A stretch of 64,000 nt of DNA from Auanema rhodensis. Its lineage: Eukaryota; Nematoda; Chromadorea; Rhabditida; Rhabditidae. The notes below the pieces were generated by a model. That model saw only the letters and a program-made list of their open reading frames with translations, ran no database searches and had not been told where the DNA came from. Position numbers and translations under genes: made by a program. Location of the stretch: positions 1,612,001 through 1,676,000 of the forward strand of contig OZ059896.1 in the NCBI GenBank assembly GCA_964057225.1, read 5' to 3'. Below, in pieces: positions 48,793 to 62,600 of this stretch (position 1 is its first letter; each line of letters opens with the position of its first letter).

Positions 48793-49494
48793 TCAAAATG
48801 TTTTTGGAAGCAATTTTGAGTGTACATGGAAACTCAACATACACTAATGCATCATTTTTCAAACGATCATAACTAATTTTTGTATTAAGCGTTTCTCAAT
48901 GTAGTATAGTGCATTCGATGCGGATTTTTGAGCTGCGTCGATCTGTACTATCAGATTTGCGCTAGCTTGAAAATGCACCGAGATATCAACTGATATAAGT
49001 TCACACTTATATCCTCGATTTTCACCCTGAAGAATTAATTTTTTCGTTGAATAACATTGTCCATCGTTTTTGCCTTGAAAAAAGGAATCTAAAAACATCT
49101 ACTTTTTGCTAAATTATTTTCAAATTTTTCGAAAAAATTTTTGTCAAAATGTTTTTGGAAGCAATTTTGAGTGTACATGGAAACTCAACATACACTAATG
49201 CATCATTTTTCAAACGATCATAACTAATTTTTGTATTAAGCGTTTCTCAATGTAGTATAGTGCATTCGATGCGGATTTTTGAGCTGCGTCGATCTGTACT
49301 ATCAGATTTGCGCTAGCTTGAAAATGCACCGAGATATCAACTGATATAAGTTCACACTTATATCCTCGATTTTCACCCTGAAGAATTAATTTTTTCGTTG
49401 AATAACATTGTCCATCGTTTTTGCCTTGAAAAAAGGAATCTAAAAACATCTACTTTTTGCTAAATTATTTTCAAATTTTTCGAAAAAATTTTTG
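48793..49494 (+). repeat. Single-monomer duplication k139-k140 (GGATTTTTGAGC)
   Basis: Two adjacent type A monomers share the uncommon GGATTTTTGAGC and, as read, show no difference. The same variant occurs at k63, k80, k92 and k132. Its A-to-G change removes a minus-strand stop and so opens the 79-codon frame at 48859-49098 and 49210-49449. I regard that frame as non-coding. Confidence 0.82.
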
Positions 49495-50899
49495 TCAAAA
49501 TGTTTTTGGAAGCAATTTTGAGTGTACATGGAAACTCAACATACACTAATGCATCATTTTTCAAACGATCATAACTAATTTTTGTATTAAGCTTTTCTCA
49601 ATGAAGTTTAGTGCATTCGATGCGGATTTTTAAGCTGCGTAGATCTGTGTTATCAGATTTGCGCTAGCTTAAAAATGCACCGAGATATCAACTGATATAA
49701 GTTCAGACTTATATCCTCGATTTTCACCCTGAAGAATTAATTTTTTCGTTGAATAACATTGTCCATCGTTTTTGCCTTGAAAAAAGGAATCTAAAAACAT
49801 CTACTTTTTGCTAAATTATTTTGAAATTTTTCGAAAAAATTTTTGTCAAAATGTTTTTGGAAGCAATTTTGAGTGTACATGGAAACTCAACATACACTAA
49901 TGCATCATTTTTCAAACGATCATAACTAATTTTTGTATTGAGCGTTTCTCAATGTAGTATAGTGCATTCGATGCGGATTTTTAAGCTGCGTCGATCTGTA
50001 CTATCAGATTTGCGCTAGCTTGAAAATGCACCGAGATATCAACTGATATAAGTTCACACTTATATCCTCGATTTTCACCCTGAAGAATTAATTTTTTCGT
50101 TGAATAACATTGTCCATCGTTTTTGCCTTGAAAAAAGGAATCTAAAAACATCTACTTTTTGCTAAATTATTTTCAAATTTTTCGAAAAAATTTTTGTCAA
50201 AATGTTTTTGGAAGCAATTTTGAGTGTACATGGAAACTCAACATACACTAATGCATCATTTTTCAAACGATCATAACTAATTTTTGTATTAAGCTTTTCT
50301 CAATGAAGTTTAGTGCATTCGATGCGGATTTTTAAGCTGCGTAGATCTGTGTTATCAGATTTGCGCTAGCTTAAAAATGCACCGAGATATCAACTGATAT
50401 AAGTTCAGACTTATATCCTCGATTTTCACCCTGAAGAATTAATTTTTTCGTTGAATAACATTGTCCATCGTTTTTGCCTTGAAAAAAGGAATCTAAAAAC
50501 ATCTACTTTTTGCTAAATTATTTTGAAATTTTTCGAAAAAATTTTTGTCAAAATGTTTTTGGAAGCAATTTTGAGTGTACATGGAAACTCAACATACACT
50601 AATGCATCATTTTTCAAACGATCATAACTAATTTTTGTATTGAGCGTTTCTCAATGTAGTATAGTGCATTCGATGCGGATTTTTAAGCTGCGTCGATCTG
50701 TACTATCAGATTTGCGCTAGCTTGAAAATGCACCGAGATATCAACTGATATAAGTTCACACTTATATCCTCGATTTTTGACCCTAAAGAATTAATTTTTT
50801 CGTTGAATAACATTGTCCATCGTTTTTGCCTTGAAAAAAGGAATCTAAAAACATCTACTTTTTGCTAAATTATTTTCAAATTTTTCGAAAAAATTTTTG
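49495..50899 (+). repeat. B-G dimer duplication marked by TTCAGACTT
   Basis: k141-k142 and k143-k144 are two copies of a B (AAGTTCAGACTT) plus TTGAGCG dimer. The second copy's last monomer has the GATTTTTGACCC insertion, which the first lacks. The insertion is shared with k134, so it may have reached k144 by conversion, or been lost from k142. Confidence 0.82.
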
Positions 50900-53707
50900 T
50901 CAAAATGTTTTTGGAAGCAATTTTGAGTGTACATGGAAACTCAACATACACTAATGCATCATTTTTCAAACGATCATAACTAATTTTTGTATTAAGCTTT
51001 TCTCAATGAAGTTTAGTGCATTCGATGCGGATTTTTAAGCTGCGTAGATCTGTGTTATCAGATTTGCGCTAGCTTAAAAATGCACCGAGATATCAACTGA
51101 TATAAGTTCACACTTATATCCTCGATTTTCACCCTGAAGAATTAATTTTTTCGTTGAATAACATTGTCTATCGTTTTTGCCTTGAAAAAAGGAAACTAAA
51201 AACATCTACTTTTTGCTAAATTATTTTCAAATTTTTCGAAAAAATTTTTGTCAAAATGTTTTTGGAAGCAATTTTGAGTGTACATGGAAACTCAACATAC
51301 ACTAATGCATCATTTTTCAAACGATCATAACTAATTTTTGTATTAAGCGTTTCTCAATGTAGTATAGTGCATTCGATGCGGATTTTTAAGCTGCGTCGAT
51401 CTGTACTATCAGATTTGCGCTAGCTTGAAAATGCACCGAGATATCAACTGATATAAGTTCACACCTATATCCTCGATTTTCACCCTGAAGAATTAATTTT
51501 TTCGTTGAATAACATTGTCTATCGTTTTTGCCTTGAAAAAAGGAATCTAAAAACATCTACTTTTTGCTAAATTATTTTGAAATTTTTCGAAAAAATTTTT
51601 GTCAAAATGTTTTTGGAAGCAATTTTGAGTGTACATGGAAACTCAACATACACTAATGCATCATTTTTCAAACGATCATAACTAATTTTTGTATTCAGCT
51701 TTTCTCAATGTAGTATAGTGCATTCGATGCGGATTTTTATGCTGCGTCGATCTGTGTTATCAGATTTGCGCTAGCTTAAAAATGCACCGAGATATCAACT
51801 GATATAAGTTCACACTTATATCCTCGATTTTCACCCTGAAGAAATAATTTTTTCGTTGAATAACATTGTCCATCGTTTTTGCCTTGAAAAAAGGAATCTA
51901 AAAACATCTACTTTTTGCTAAATTATTTTGAAATTTTTCGAAAAAATTTTTGTCAAAATGTTTTTGGAAGCAATTTTGAGTGTACATGGAAACTCAACAT
52001 ACACTAATGCATCATTTTTCAAACGATCATAACTAATTTTTGTATTTAGCTTTTCTCAATGTAGTATAGTGCATTCGATGCGGATTTTTAACCTGCGTCG
52101 ATCTGTGTTATCAGATTTGCGCTAGCTTAAAAATGCACCGAGATATCAACTGATATAAGTTCACACTTATATCCTCGATTTTCACCCTGAAGAATTAATT
52201 TTTTCGTTGAATAACATTGTCCATCGTTTTTGCCTTGAAAAAAGGAATCTAAAAACATCTACTTTTTGCTAAATTATTTTCAAATTTTTCGAAAAAATTT
52301 TTGTCAAAATGTTTTTGGAAGCAATTTTGAGTGTACATGGAAACTCAACATACACTAATGCATCATTTTTCAAACGATCATAACTAATTTTTGTATTTAG
52401 CTTTTCTCAATGAAGTTTAGTGCATTCGATGCGGATTTTTAAGCTGCGTAGATCTGTGTTATCAGATTTGCGCTAGCTTAAAAATGCACCGAGATATCAA
52501 CTGATATAAGTTCACACTTATATCCTCGATTTTCACCCTGAAGAATTAATTTTTTCGTTGAATAACATTGTCTATCGTTTTTGCCTTGAAAAAAGGAAAC
52601 TAAAAACATCTACTTTTTGCTAAATTATTTTCAAATTTTTCGAAAAAATTTTTGTCAAAATGTTTTTGGAAGCAATTTTGAGTGTACATGGAAACTCAAC
52701 ATACAATAATGCATCATTTTTCAAACGATCATAACTAATATTTGTATTAAGCGTTTCTCAATGTAGTATAGTGCATTCGATGCGGATTTTTAAGCTGCGT
52801 CGATCTGTACTATCAGATTTGCGCTAGCTTGAAAATGCACCGAGATATCAACTGATATAAGTTCACACCTATATCCTCGATTTTCACCCTGAAGAATTAA
52901 TTTTTTCGTTGAATAACATTGTCTATCGTTTTTGCCTTGAAAAAAGGAATCTAAAAACATCTACTTTTTGCTAAATTATTTTGAAATTTTTCGAAAAAAT
53001 TTTTGTCAAAATGTTTTTGGAAGCAATTTTGAGTGTACATGGAAACTCAACATACACTAATGCATCATTTTTCAAACGATCATAACTAATTTTTGTATTC
53101 AGCTTTTCTCAATGTAGTATAGTGCATTCGATGCGGATTTTTATGCTGCGTCGATCTGTGTTATCAGATTTGCGCTAGCTTAAAAATGCACCGAGATATC
53201 AACTGATATAAGTTCACACTTATATCCTCGATTTTCACCCTGAAGAAATAATTTTTTCGTTGAATAACATTGTCCATCGTTTTTGCCTTGAAAAAAGGAA
53301 TCTAAAAACATCTACTTTTTGCTAAATTATTTTGAAATTTTTCGAAAAAATTTTTGTCAAAATGTTTTTGGAAGCAATTTTGAGTGTACATGGAAACTCA
53401 ACATACACTAATGCATCATTTTTCAAACGATCATAACTAATTTTTGTATTTAGCTTTTCTCAATGTAGTATAGTGCATTCGATGCGGATTTTTAACCTGC
53501 GTCGATCTGTGTTATCAGATTTGCGCTAGCTTAAAAATGCACCGAGATATCAACTGATATAAGTTAACACTTATATCCTCGATTTTCACCCTGAAGAATT
53601 AATTTTTTCGTTGAATAACATTGTCCATCGTTTTTGCCTTGAAAAAAGGAATCTAAAAACATCTACTTTTTGCTAAATTATTTTCAAATTTTTCGAAAAA
53701 ATTTTTG
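50900..53707 (+). repeat. Four-monomer (1404-bp) tandem duplication B-A-C-L3
   Basis: k145-k148 (50900-52303) and k149-k152 (52304-53707) share the order B with AAAGGAAACTAAA, A with CACACCTATATC, C with TTCAGCTTTT and GAAATAATT, and L3 with TTAACCTGCG. k149 has TTTAGCTTTT ahead of GAAGTTTAG, so its 5' part resembles an L3-type neighbour joined to a B 3' part. This makes it the likely exchange monomer. k150 has the private ACAATAATG and ACTAATATTTG, and k152 has AAGTTAACAC. k153-k154 look like the start of a third copy. Confidence 0.83.
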
Positions 53708-55111
53708 TCAAAATGTTTTTGGAAGCAATTTTGAGTGTACATGGAAACTCAACATACACTAATGCATCATTTTTCAAACGATCATAACTAATTTTTGTAT
53801 TAAGCTTTTCTCAATGAAGTTTAGTGCATTCGATGCGGATTTTTAAGCTGCGTAGATCTGTGTTATCAGATTTGCGCTAGCTTAAAAATGCACCGAGATA
53901 TCAACTGATATAAGTTCACACTTATATCCTCGATTTTCACCCTGAAGAATTAATTTTTTCGTTGGATAACATTGTCTATCGTTTTTGCCTTGAAAAAAGG
54001 AATCTAAAAACATCTACTTTTTGCTAAATTATTTTCAAATTTTTCGAAAAAATTTTTGTCAAAATGTTTTTGGGAGCAATTTTGAGTGTACATGGAAACT
54101 CAACATACACTAATGCATCATTTTTCAAACGATCATAACTAATTTTTGTATTAAGCGTTTCTCAATGTAGTATAGTGCATTCGATGCGGATTTTTAAGCT
54201 GCGTCGATCTGTACTATCAGATTTGCGCTAGCTTGAAAATGCACCGAGATATCAACTGATATAAGTTCACACCTATATCCTCGATTTTCACCCTGAAGAA
54301 TTAATTTTTTCGTTGAATAACATTGTCTATCGTTTTTGCCTTGAAAAAAGGAATCTGAAAACATCTACTTTTTGCTAAATTATTTTGAAATTTTTCGAAA
54401 AAATTTTTGTCAAAATGTTTTTGGAAGCAATTTTGAGTGTACATGGAAACTCAACATACACTAATGCATCATTTTTCAAACGATCATAACTAATTTTTGT
54501 ATTAAGCGTTTCTCAATGTAGTATAGTGCATTCGATGCGGATTTTTAAGCTGCGTCGATCTGTACTATCAGATTTGCGCTAGCTTGAAAATGCACCGAGA
54601 TATCAACTGATATAAGTTCACACTTATATCCTCGATTTTCACCCTGAAGAATTAATTTTTTCGTTGAATAACATTGTCCATCGTTTTTGCCTTGAAAAAA
54701 GGAATCTAAAAACATCTACTTTTTGCTAAATTATTTTCAAATTTTTCGAAAAAATTTTTGTCAAAATGTTTTTGGAAGCAATTTTGAGTGTACATGGAAA
54801 CTCAACATACACTAATGCATCATTTTTCAAACGATCATAACTAATTTTTGTATTAAGCGTTTCTCAATGTAGTATAGTGCATTCGATGCGGATTTTTAAG
54901 CTGCGTCGATCTGTACTATCAGATTTGCGCTAGCTTGAAAATGCACCGAGATATCAACTGATATAAGTTCACACTTATATCCTCGATTTTCACCCTGAAG
55001 AATTAATTTTTTCGTTGAATAACATTGTCCATCGTTTTTGCCTTGAAAAAAGGAATCTAAAAACATCTACTTTTTGCTAAATTATTTTCAAATTTTTCGA
55101 AAAAATTTTTG

Positions 55112-55461
55112 TCAAAATGTTTTTGGAAGCAATTTTGAGTGTACATGGAAACTCAACATACACTAATGCATCATTTTTCAAACGATCATAACTAATTTTT
55201 GTATTTAGCTTTTCTCAATGTAGTATAGTGCAATCGATGCGGATTTTTAACCTGCGTCGATCTGTACTATCAGATTTGCGCTAGCTTGAAAATGCACCGA
55301 GATATCAACTGATATAAGTTCACACCTATATCCTCGATTTTCACCCTGAAGAATTAATTTTTTCGTTGAATAACATTGTCCATCGTTTTTGCCTTGAAAA
55401 AGGAATCTGAAAACATCTACTTTTTGCTGAATTATTTTGAAATTTTTCGAAAAAATTTTTG
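55112..55461 (+). repeat. 350-bp L3 monomer k157 with A5 deletion
   Basis: This monomer has GTGCAATCGATGCG, TTAACCTGCG with TGTACT, CACACCTATATC, and TTGAAAAAGGAATCTGAAAAC with one A fewer than usual, plus TTTGCTGAATT. The deletion shifts the minus-strand frame and creates a fused 94-codon frame (55247-55531). It recurs with the same ATCTGAAAAC in k169 (59323-59672). Confidence 0.85.
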
Positions 55462-57216
55462 TCAAAATGTTTTTGGAAGCAATTTTGAGTGTACATGGAA
55501 ACTCAACATACACTAATGCATCATTTTTCAAACGATCATAACTAATTTTTGTATTAAGCGTTTCTCAATGTAGTATAGTGCATTCGATGCGGATTTTTAA
55601 GCTGCGTCGATCTGTACTATCAGATTTGCGCTAGCTTGAAAATGCACCGAGATATCAACTGATATAAGTTCACACTTATATCCTCGATTTTCACCCTGAA
55701 GAATTAATTTTTTCGTTGAATAACATTGTCCATCGTTTTTGCCTTGAAAAAAGGAATCTAAAAACATCTACTTTTTGCTAATGTATTTTCAAATTTTTCG
55801 AAAAAATTTTTGTCAAAATGTTTTTGGAAGCAATTTTGAGTGTACATGGAAACTCAACATACACTAATGCATCATTTTTCAAACGATCATAACTAATTTT
55901 TGTATTAAGCGTTTCTCAATGTAGTATAGTGCATTCGATGCGGATTTTTAAGCTGCGTCGATCTGTACTATCAGATTTGCGCTAGCTTGAAAATGCACCG
56001 AGATATCAACTGATATAAGTTCACACTTATATCCTCGATTTTCACCCTGAAGAATTGATTTTTTCGTTGAATAACATTGTCCATCGTTTTTGCCTTGAAA
56101 AAAGGAATCTAAAAACATCTACTTTTTGCTAAATTATTTTGAAATTTTTCGAAAAAATTTTTGTCAAAATGTTTTTGGAAGCAATTTTGAGTGTACATGG
56201 AAACTCAACATACACTAATGCATCATTTTTCAAACGATCATAACTAATTTTTGTATTAAGCGTTTCTCAATGTAGTATAGTGCATTTGATGCGGATTTTT
56301 AAGCTGCGTCGATCTGTACTATCAGATTTGCGCTAGCTTGAAAATGCACCGAGATATCAACTGATATAAGTTCACACTTATATCCTCGATTTTCACCCTG
56401 AAGAATTAATTTTTTCGTTGAATAACATTGTCCATCGTTTTTGCCTTGAAAAAAGGAATCTAAAAACATCTACTTTTTGCTAAATTATTTTCAAATTTTT
56501 CGAAAAAATTTTTGTCAAAATGTTTTTGGAAGCAATTTTGAGTGTACATGGAAACTCAACATACACTAATGCATCATTTTTCAAACGATCATAACTAATT
56601 TTTGTATTAAGCTTTTCTCAATGAAGTTTAGTGCATTCGATGCGGATTTTTAAGCTGCGTAGATCTGTGTTATCAGATTTGCGCTAGCTTAAAAATGCAC
56701 CGAGATATCAACTGATATAAGTTCACACTTATATCCTCGATTTTCACCCTGAAGAATTAATTTTTTCGTTGAATAACATTGTCTATCGTTTTTGCCTTGA
56801 AAAAAGAAATCTAAAAACATCTACTTTTTGCTAAATTATTTTCAAATTTTTCGAAAAAATTTTTGTCAAAATGTTTTTGGAAGCAATTTTGAGTGTACAT
56901 GGAAACTCAACATACACTAATGCATCATTTTTCAAACGATCATAACTAATTTTTGTATTAAGCGTTTCTCAATGTAGTATAGTGCATTCGATGCGGATTT
57001 TTAAGCTGCGTCGATCTGTACTATCAGATTTGCGCTAGCTTGAAAATGCACCGAGATATCAACTGATATAAGTTCACACCTATATCCTCGATTTTCACCC
57101 TGAAGAATTAATTTTTTCGTTGAATAACATTGTCTATCGTTTTTGCCTTGAAAAAAGGAATCTAAAAACATCTACTTTTTGCTAAATTATTTTGAAATTT
57201 TTCGAAAAAATTTTTG

Positions 57217-57918
57217 TCAAAATGTTTTTGGAAGCAATTTTGAGTGTACATGGAAACTCAACATACACTAATGCATCATTTTTCAAACGATCATAACTAA
57301 TTTTTGTATTAAGCGTTTCTCAATGTAGTATAGTGCATTCGATGCGGATTTTCAAGCTGCGTCGATCTGTACTATCAGATTTGCGCTAGCTTGAAAATGC
57401 ACCGAGATATCAACTGATATAAGTTCACACTTATATCCTCGATTTTCACCCTGAAGAATTAATTTTTTCGTTGAATAACATTGTCCATCGTTTTTGCTTT
57501 GAAAAAAGGAATCTAAAAACATCTACTTTTTGCTAAATTAATTTCAAATTTTTCGAAAAAATTTTTGTCAAAATGTTTTTGGAAGCAATTTTGAGTGTAC
57601 ATGGAAACTCAACATACACTAATGCATCATTCTTCAATCGATCATAACTAATTTTTGTATTAAGCTTTTCTCAATGAAGTTTAGTGCATTCGATGCGGAT
57701 TTTTAAGCTGCGTAGATCTGTGTTATCAGATTTGCGCTAGCTTAAAAATGCATCGAGATATCAACTGATATAAGTTCACACTTATATCCTCGATTTTCAC
57801 CCTGAAGAATTAATTTTTTAGTTGAATAACATTGTCTATCGTTTTTGCCTTGAAAAAAGGAATCTAAAAACATCTACTTTTTGCTAAATTATTTTGAAAT
57901 TTTTCGAAAAAATTTTTG
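57217..57918 (+). repeat. Linked marker pair TTTGCTTTG then CATTCTTCAA (k163-k164)
   Basis: k163 has GGATTTTCAAGC, TTTTGCTTTG and AAATTAATTTC. k164 follows with CATTCTTCAATCG, ATGCATCGAG and TTTTTTAGTTG. The same succession, TTTGCTTTG in one monomer and CATTCTTCAA in the next, recurs at k171-k172 (60024-60725) and k181-k182 (63534-64000). This indicates a loose 8- to 10-monomer periodicity at the right end. Confidence 0.78.
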
Positions 57919-58620
57919 TCAAAATGTTTTTGGAAGCAATTTTGAGTGTACATGGAAACTCAACATACACTAATGCATCATTTTTCAAACGATCATAACT
58001 AATTTTTGTATTAAGCGTTTCTCAATGTAGTATAGTGCATTCGATGCGGATTTTTAAGCTGCGTCGATCTGTACTATCAGATTTGCGCTAGCTTGAAAAT
58101 GCACCGAGATATCAACTGATATAAGTTCACACCTATATCCTCGATTTTCACCCTGAAGAATTAATTTTTTAGTTGAATAACATTGTCTATCGTTTTTGCC
58201 TTGAAAAAAGGAATCTAAAAACATCTACTTTTTGCTAAATTATTTTGAAATTTTTCGAAAAAATTTTTGTCAAAATGTTTTTGGAAGCAATTTTGAGTGT
58301 ACATGGAAACTCAACATACACTAATGCATCATTTTTCAAACGATCATAACTAATTTTTGTATTAAGCTTTTCTCAATGAAGTTTAGTGCATTCGATGCGG
58401 ATTTTTAAGCTGCGTAGATCTGTGTTATCAGATTTGCGATAGCTTAAAAATGCACCGAGATATCAACTGATATAAGTTCACACTTATATCCTCGATTTTC
58501 ACCCTGAAGAATTAATTTTTTCGTTGAATAACATTGTCTATCGTTTTTGCCTTGAAAAAAGGAATCTAAAAACATCTACTTTTTGCTAAATTATTTTCAA
58601 ATTTTTCGAAAAAATTTTTG

Positions 58621-59672
58621 TCAAAATGTTTTTGGAAGCAATTATGAGTGTACATGGAAACTCAACATACACTAATGCATCATTTTTCAAACGATCATAA
58701 CTAATTTTTGTATTAAGCGTTTCTCAATGTAGTATAGTGCATTCGATGCGGATTTTTAAGCTGCGTCGATCTGTACTATCAGATTTGCGCTAGCTTGAAA
58801 ATGCACCGAGATATCAACTGATATAAGTTCACACCTATATCCTCGATTTTCACCCTGAAGAATTAATTTTTTCGTTGAATAACATTGTCTATCGTTTTTG
58901 CCTTGAAAAAAGGAATCTAAAAACATCTACTTTTTGCTAAATTATTTTGAAATTTTTCGAAAAAATTTTTGTCAAAATGTTTTTGGAAGCAATTTTGAGT
59001 GTACATGGAAACTCAACATACACTAATGCATCATTTTTCAAACGATCATAACTAATTTTTGTATTAAGCGTTTCTCAATGTAGTATAGTGCATTCGATGC
59101 GGATTTTTAAGCTGCGTCGATCTGTACTATCAGATTTGCGCTAGCTTGAAAATGCACCGAGATATCAACTGATATAAGTTCACACCTATATCCTCGATTT
59201 TCACCCTGAAGAATTAATTTTTTCGTTGAATAACATTGTCTATCGTTTTTGCCTTGAAAAAAGGAATCTAAAAACATCTACTTTTTGCTAAATTATTTTG
59301 AAATTTTTCGAAAAAATTTTTGTCAAAATGTTTTTGGAAGCAATTTTGAGTGTACATGGAAACTCAACATACACTAATGTATCATTTTTCAAACGATCAT
59401 AACTAATTTTTGTATTAAGCGTTTCTCAATGTAGTATAGTGCATTCGATGCGGATTTTTAAGCTGCGTCGATCTGTACTATCAGATTTGCGCTAGCTTGA
59501 AAATGCACCGAGATATCAACTGATATAAGTTCACACCTATATCCTCGATTTTCACCCTGAAGAATTAATTTTTTCGTTGAATAACATTGTCTATCGTTTT
59601 TGCCTTGAAAAAGGAATCTGAAAACATCTACTTTTTGCTAAATTATTTTGAAATTTTTCGAAAAAATTTTTG
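58621..59672 (+). repeat. Run of A monomers with CACACCTATATC (k167-k169)
   Basis: Three successive A monomers carry the C variant at position 215 with GTCTATC. The first has AATTATGAG, shared only with k177 (62130-62480), exactly ten monomers later. k169 has AATGTATCATT and the A5 deletion. Confidence 0.75.
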
Positions 59673-62600
59673 TCAAAATGTTTTTGGAAGCAATTTTGAG
59701 TGTACATGGAAACTCAACATACAGTAATGCATCATTTTTCAAACGATCATAACTAATTTTTGTATTAAGCGTTTCTCAATGTAGTATAGTGCATTCGATG
59801 CGGATTTTTAAGCTGCGTCGATCTGTACTATCAGATTTGCGCTAGCTTGAAAATGCACCGAGATATCAACTGATATAAGTTCACACTTATATCCTCGATT
59901 TTCACCCTGAAGAATTAATTTTTTCGTTGAATAACATTGTCCATCGTTTTTGCCTTGAAAAAAGGAATCTAAAAACATCTACTTTTCGCTAAATTATTTT
60001 GAAATTTTTCGAAAAAATTTTTGTCAAAATGTTTTTGGAAGCAATTTTGAGTGTACATGGAAACTCAACATACACTAATGCATCATTTTTCAAACGATCA
60101 TAACTAATTTTTGTATTAAGCGTTTTTCAATGTAGTATAGTGCATTCGATGCGGATTTTTAAGCTGCGTCGATCTGTACTATCAGATTTGCGCTAGCTTG
60201 AAAATGCACCGAGATATCAACTGATATAAGTTCACACTTATATCCTCGATTTTCACCCTGAAGAATTAATTTTTTAGTTGAATAACATTGTCCATCGTTT
60301 TTGCTTTGAAAAAAGGAATCTAAAAACATCTACTTTTTGCTAAATTATTTTGAAATTTTTCGAAAAAATTTTTGTCAAAATGTTTTTGGAAGCAATTTTG
60401 AGTGTACATGGAAACTCAACATACACTAATGCATCATTCTTCAAACGATCATAACTAATTTTTGTATTAAGCTTTTCTCAATGAAGTTTAGTGCATTCGA
60501 TGCGGATTTTTAAGCTGCGTAGATCTGTGTTATCAGATTTGCGCTAGCTTAAAAATGCATCGAGATATCAACTGATATAAGTTCACACTTATATCCTCGA
60601 TTTTCACCCTGAAGAATTAATTTTTTAGTTGAATAACATTGTCTATCGTTTTTGCTTTGAAAAAAGGAATCTAAAAACATCTACTTTTTGCTAAATTATT
60701 TTGAAATTTTTCGAAAAAATTTTTGTCAAAATGTTTTTGGAAGCAATTTTGAGTGTACATGGAAACTCAACATACACTAATGCATCATTTTTCAAACGAT
60801 CATAACTAATTTTTGTATTAAGCGTTTCTCAATGTAGTATAGTGCATTCGATGCGGATTTTTAAGCTGCGTCGATCTGTACTATCAGATTTGCGCTAGCT
60901 TGAAAATGCACCGAGATATCAACTGATATAAGTTCACACTTATATCCTCGATTTTCACCCTGAAGAATTAATTTTTTCGTTGAATAACATTGTCCATCGT
61001 TTTTGCCTTGAAAAAAGGAATCTAAAAACATCTACTTTTTGCTAAATTATTTTCAAATTTTTCGAAAAAATTTTTGTCAAAATGTTTTTGGAAGCAATTT
61101 TGAGTGTACATGGAAACTCAACATACACTAATGCATCATTTTTCAAACGATCATAACTAATTTTTGTATTAAGCGTTTCTCAATGTAGTATAGTGCATTC
61201 GATGCGGATTTTTAAGCTGCGTCGATCTGTACTATCAGATTTGCGCTAGCTTGAAAATGCACCGAGATATCAACTGATATAAGTTCACACTTATATCCTC
61301 GATTTTCACCCTGAAGAATTAATTTTTTCGTTGAATAACATTGTCCATCGTTTTTGCCTTGAAAAAAGGAATCTAAAAACATCTACTTTTTGCTAAATTA
61401 TTTTCAAATTTTTCGAAAAAATTTTTGTCAAAATGTTTTTGGAAGCAATTTTGAGTGTACATGGAAACTCAACATACACTAATGCATCATTTTTCAAACG
61501 ATCATAACTAATTTTTGTATTAAGCTTTTCTCAATGAAGTTTAGTGCATTCGATGCGGATTTTTAAGCTGCGTAGATCTGTGTTATCAGATTTGCGCTAG
61601 CTTAAAAATGCACCGAGATATCAACTGATATAAGTTCACACTTATATCCTCGATTTTCACCCTGAAGAATTAATTTTTTCGTTGAATAACACTGTCCATC
61701 GTTTTTGCCTTGAAAAAAGGAATCTAAAAACATCTACTTTTTGCTAAATTATTTTCAAATTTTTCGAAAAAATTTTTGTCAAAATGTTTTTGGAAGCAAT
61801 TTTGAGTGTACATGGAAACTCAACATACACTAATGCATCATTTTTCAAACGATCATAACTAATTTTTGTATTGAGCGTTTCTCAATGTAGTATAGTGCAT
61901 TCGATGCGGATTTTTAAGCTGCGTCGATCTGTACTATCAGATTTGCGCTAGCTTGAAAATGCACCGAGATATCAACTGATATAAGTTCACACCTATATCC
62001 TCGATTTTCACCCTGAAGAATTAATTTTTTCGTTGAATAACATTGTCTATCGTTTTTGCCTTGAAAAAAGGAATCTAAAAACATCTACTTTTTGCTAAAT
62101 TATTTTCAAATTTTTCGAAAAAATTTTTGTCAAAATGTTTTTGGAAGCAATTATGAGTGTACATGGAAACTCAACATACACTAATGCATCATTTTTCAAA
62201 CGATCATAACTAATTTTTGTATTAAGCGTTTCTCAATGTAGTATAGTGCATTCGATGCGGATTTTTAAGCTGCGTCGATCTGTACTATCAGATTTGCGCT
62301 AGCTTGAAAATGCACCGAGATATCAACTGATATAAGTTCACACCTATATCCTCGATTTTCACCCTGAAGAATTAATTTTTTCGTTGAATAACATTGTCTA
62401 TCGTTTTTGCCTTGAAAAAAGGAATCTAAAAACATCTACTTTTTGCTAAATTATTTTGAAATTTTTCGAAAAAATTTTTGTCAAAATGTTTTTGGAAGCA
62501 ATTTTGAGTGTACATGGAAACTCAACATACACTAATGCATCATTTTTCAAACGATCATAACTAATTTTTGTATTAAGCGTTTCTCAATGTAGTATAGTGC

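Noticed and set aside
55247-55531. 94-codon minus-strand open frame
   Set aside because: It is a frame fusion caused by the one-base A5 deletion in the 350-bp monomer k157. The two halves are the same repeat-derived frames seen elsewhere.
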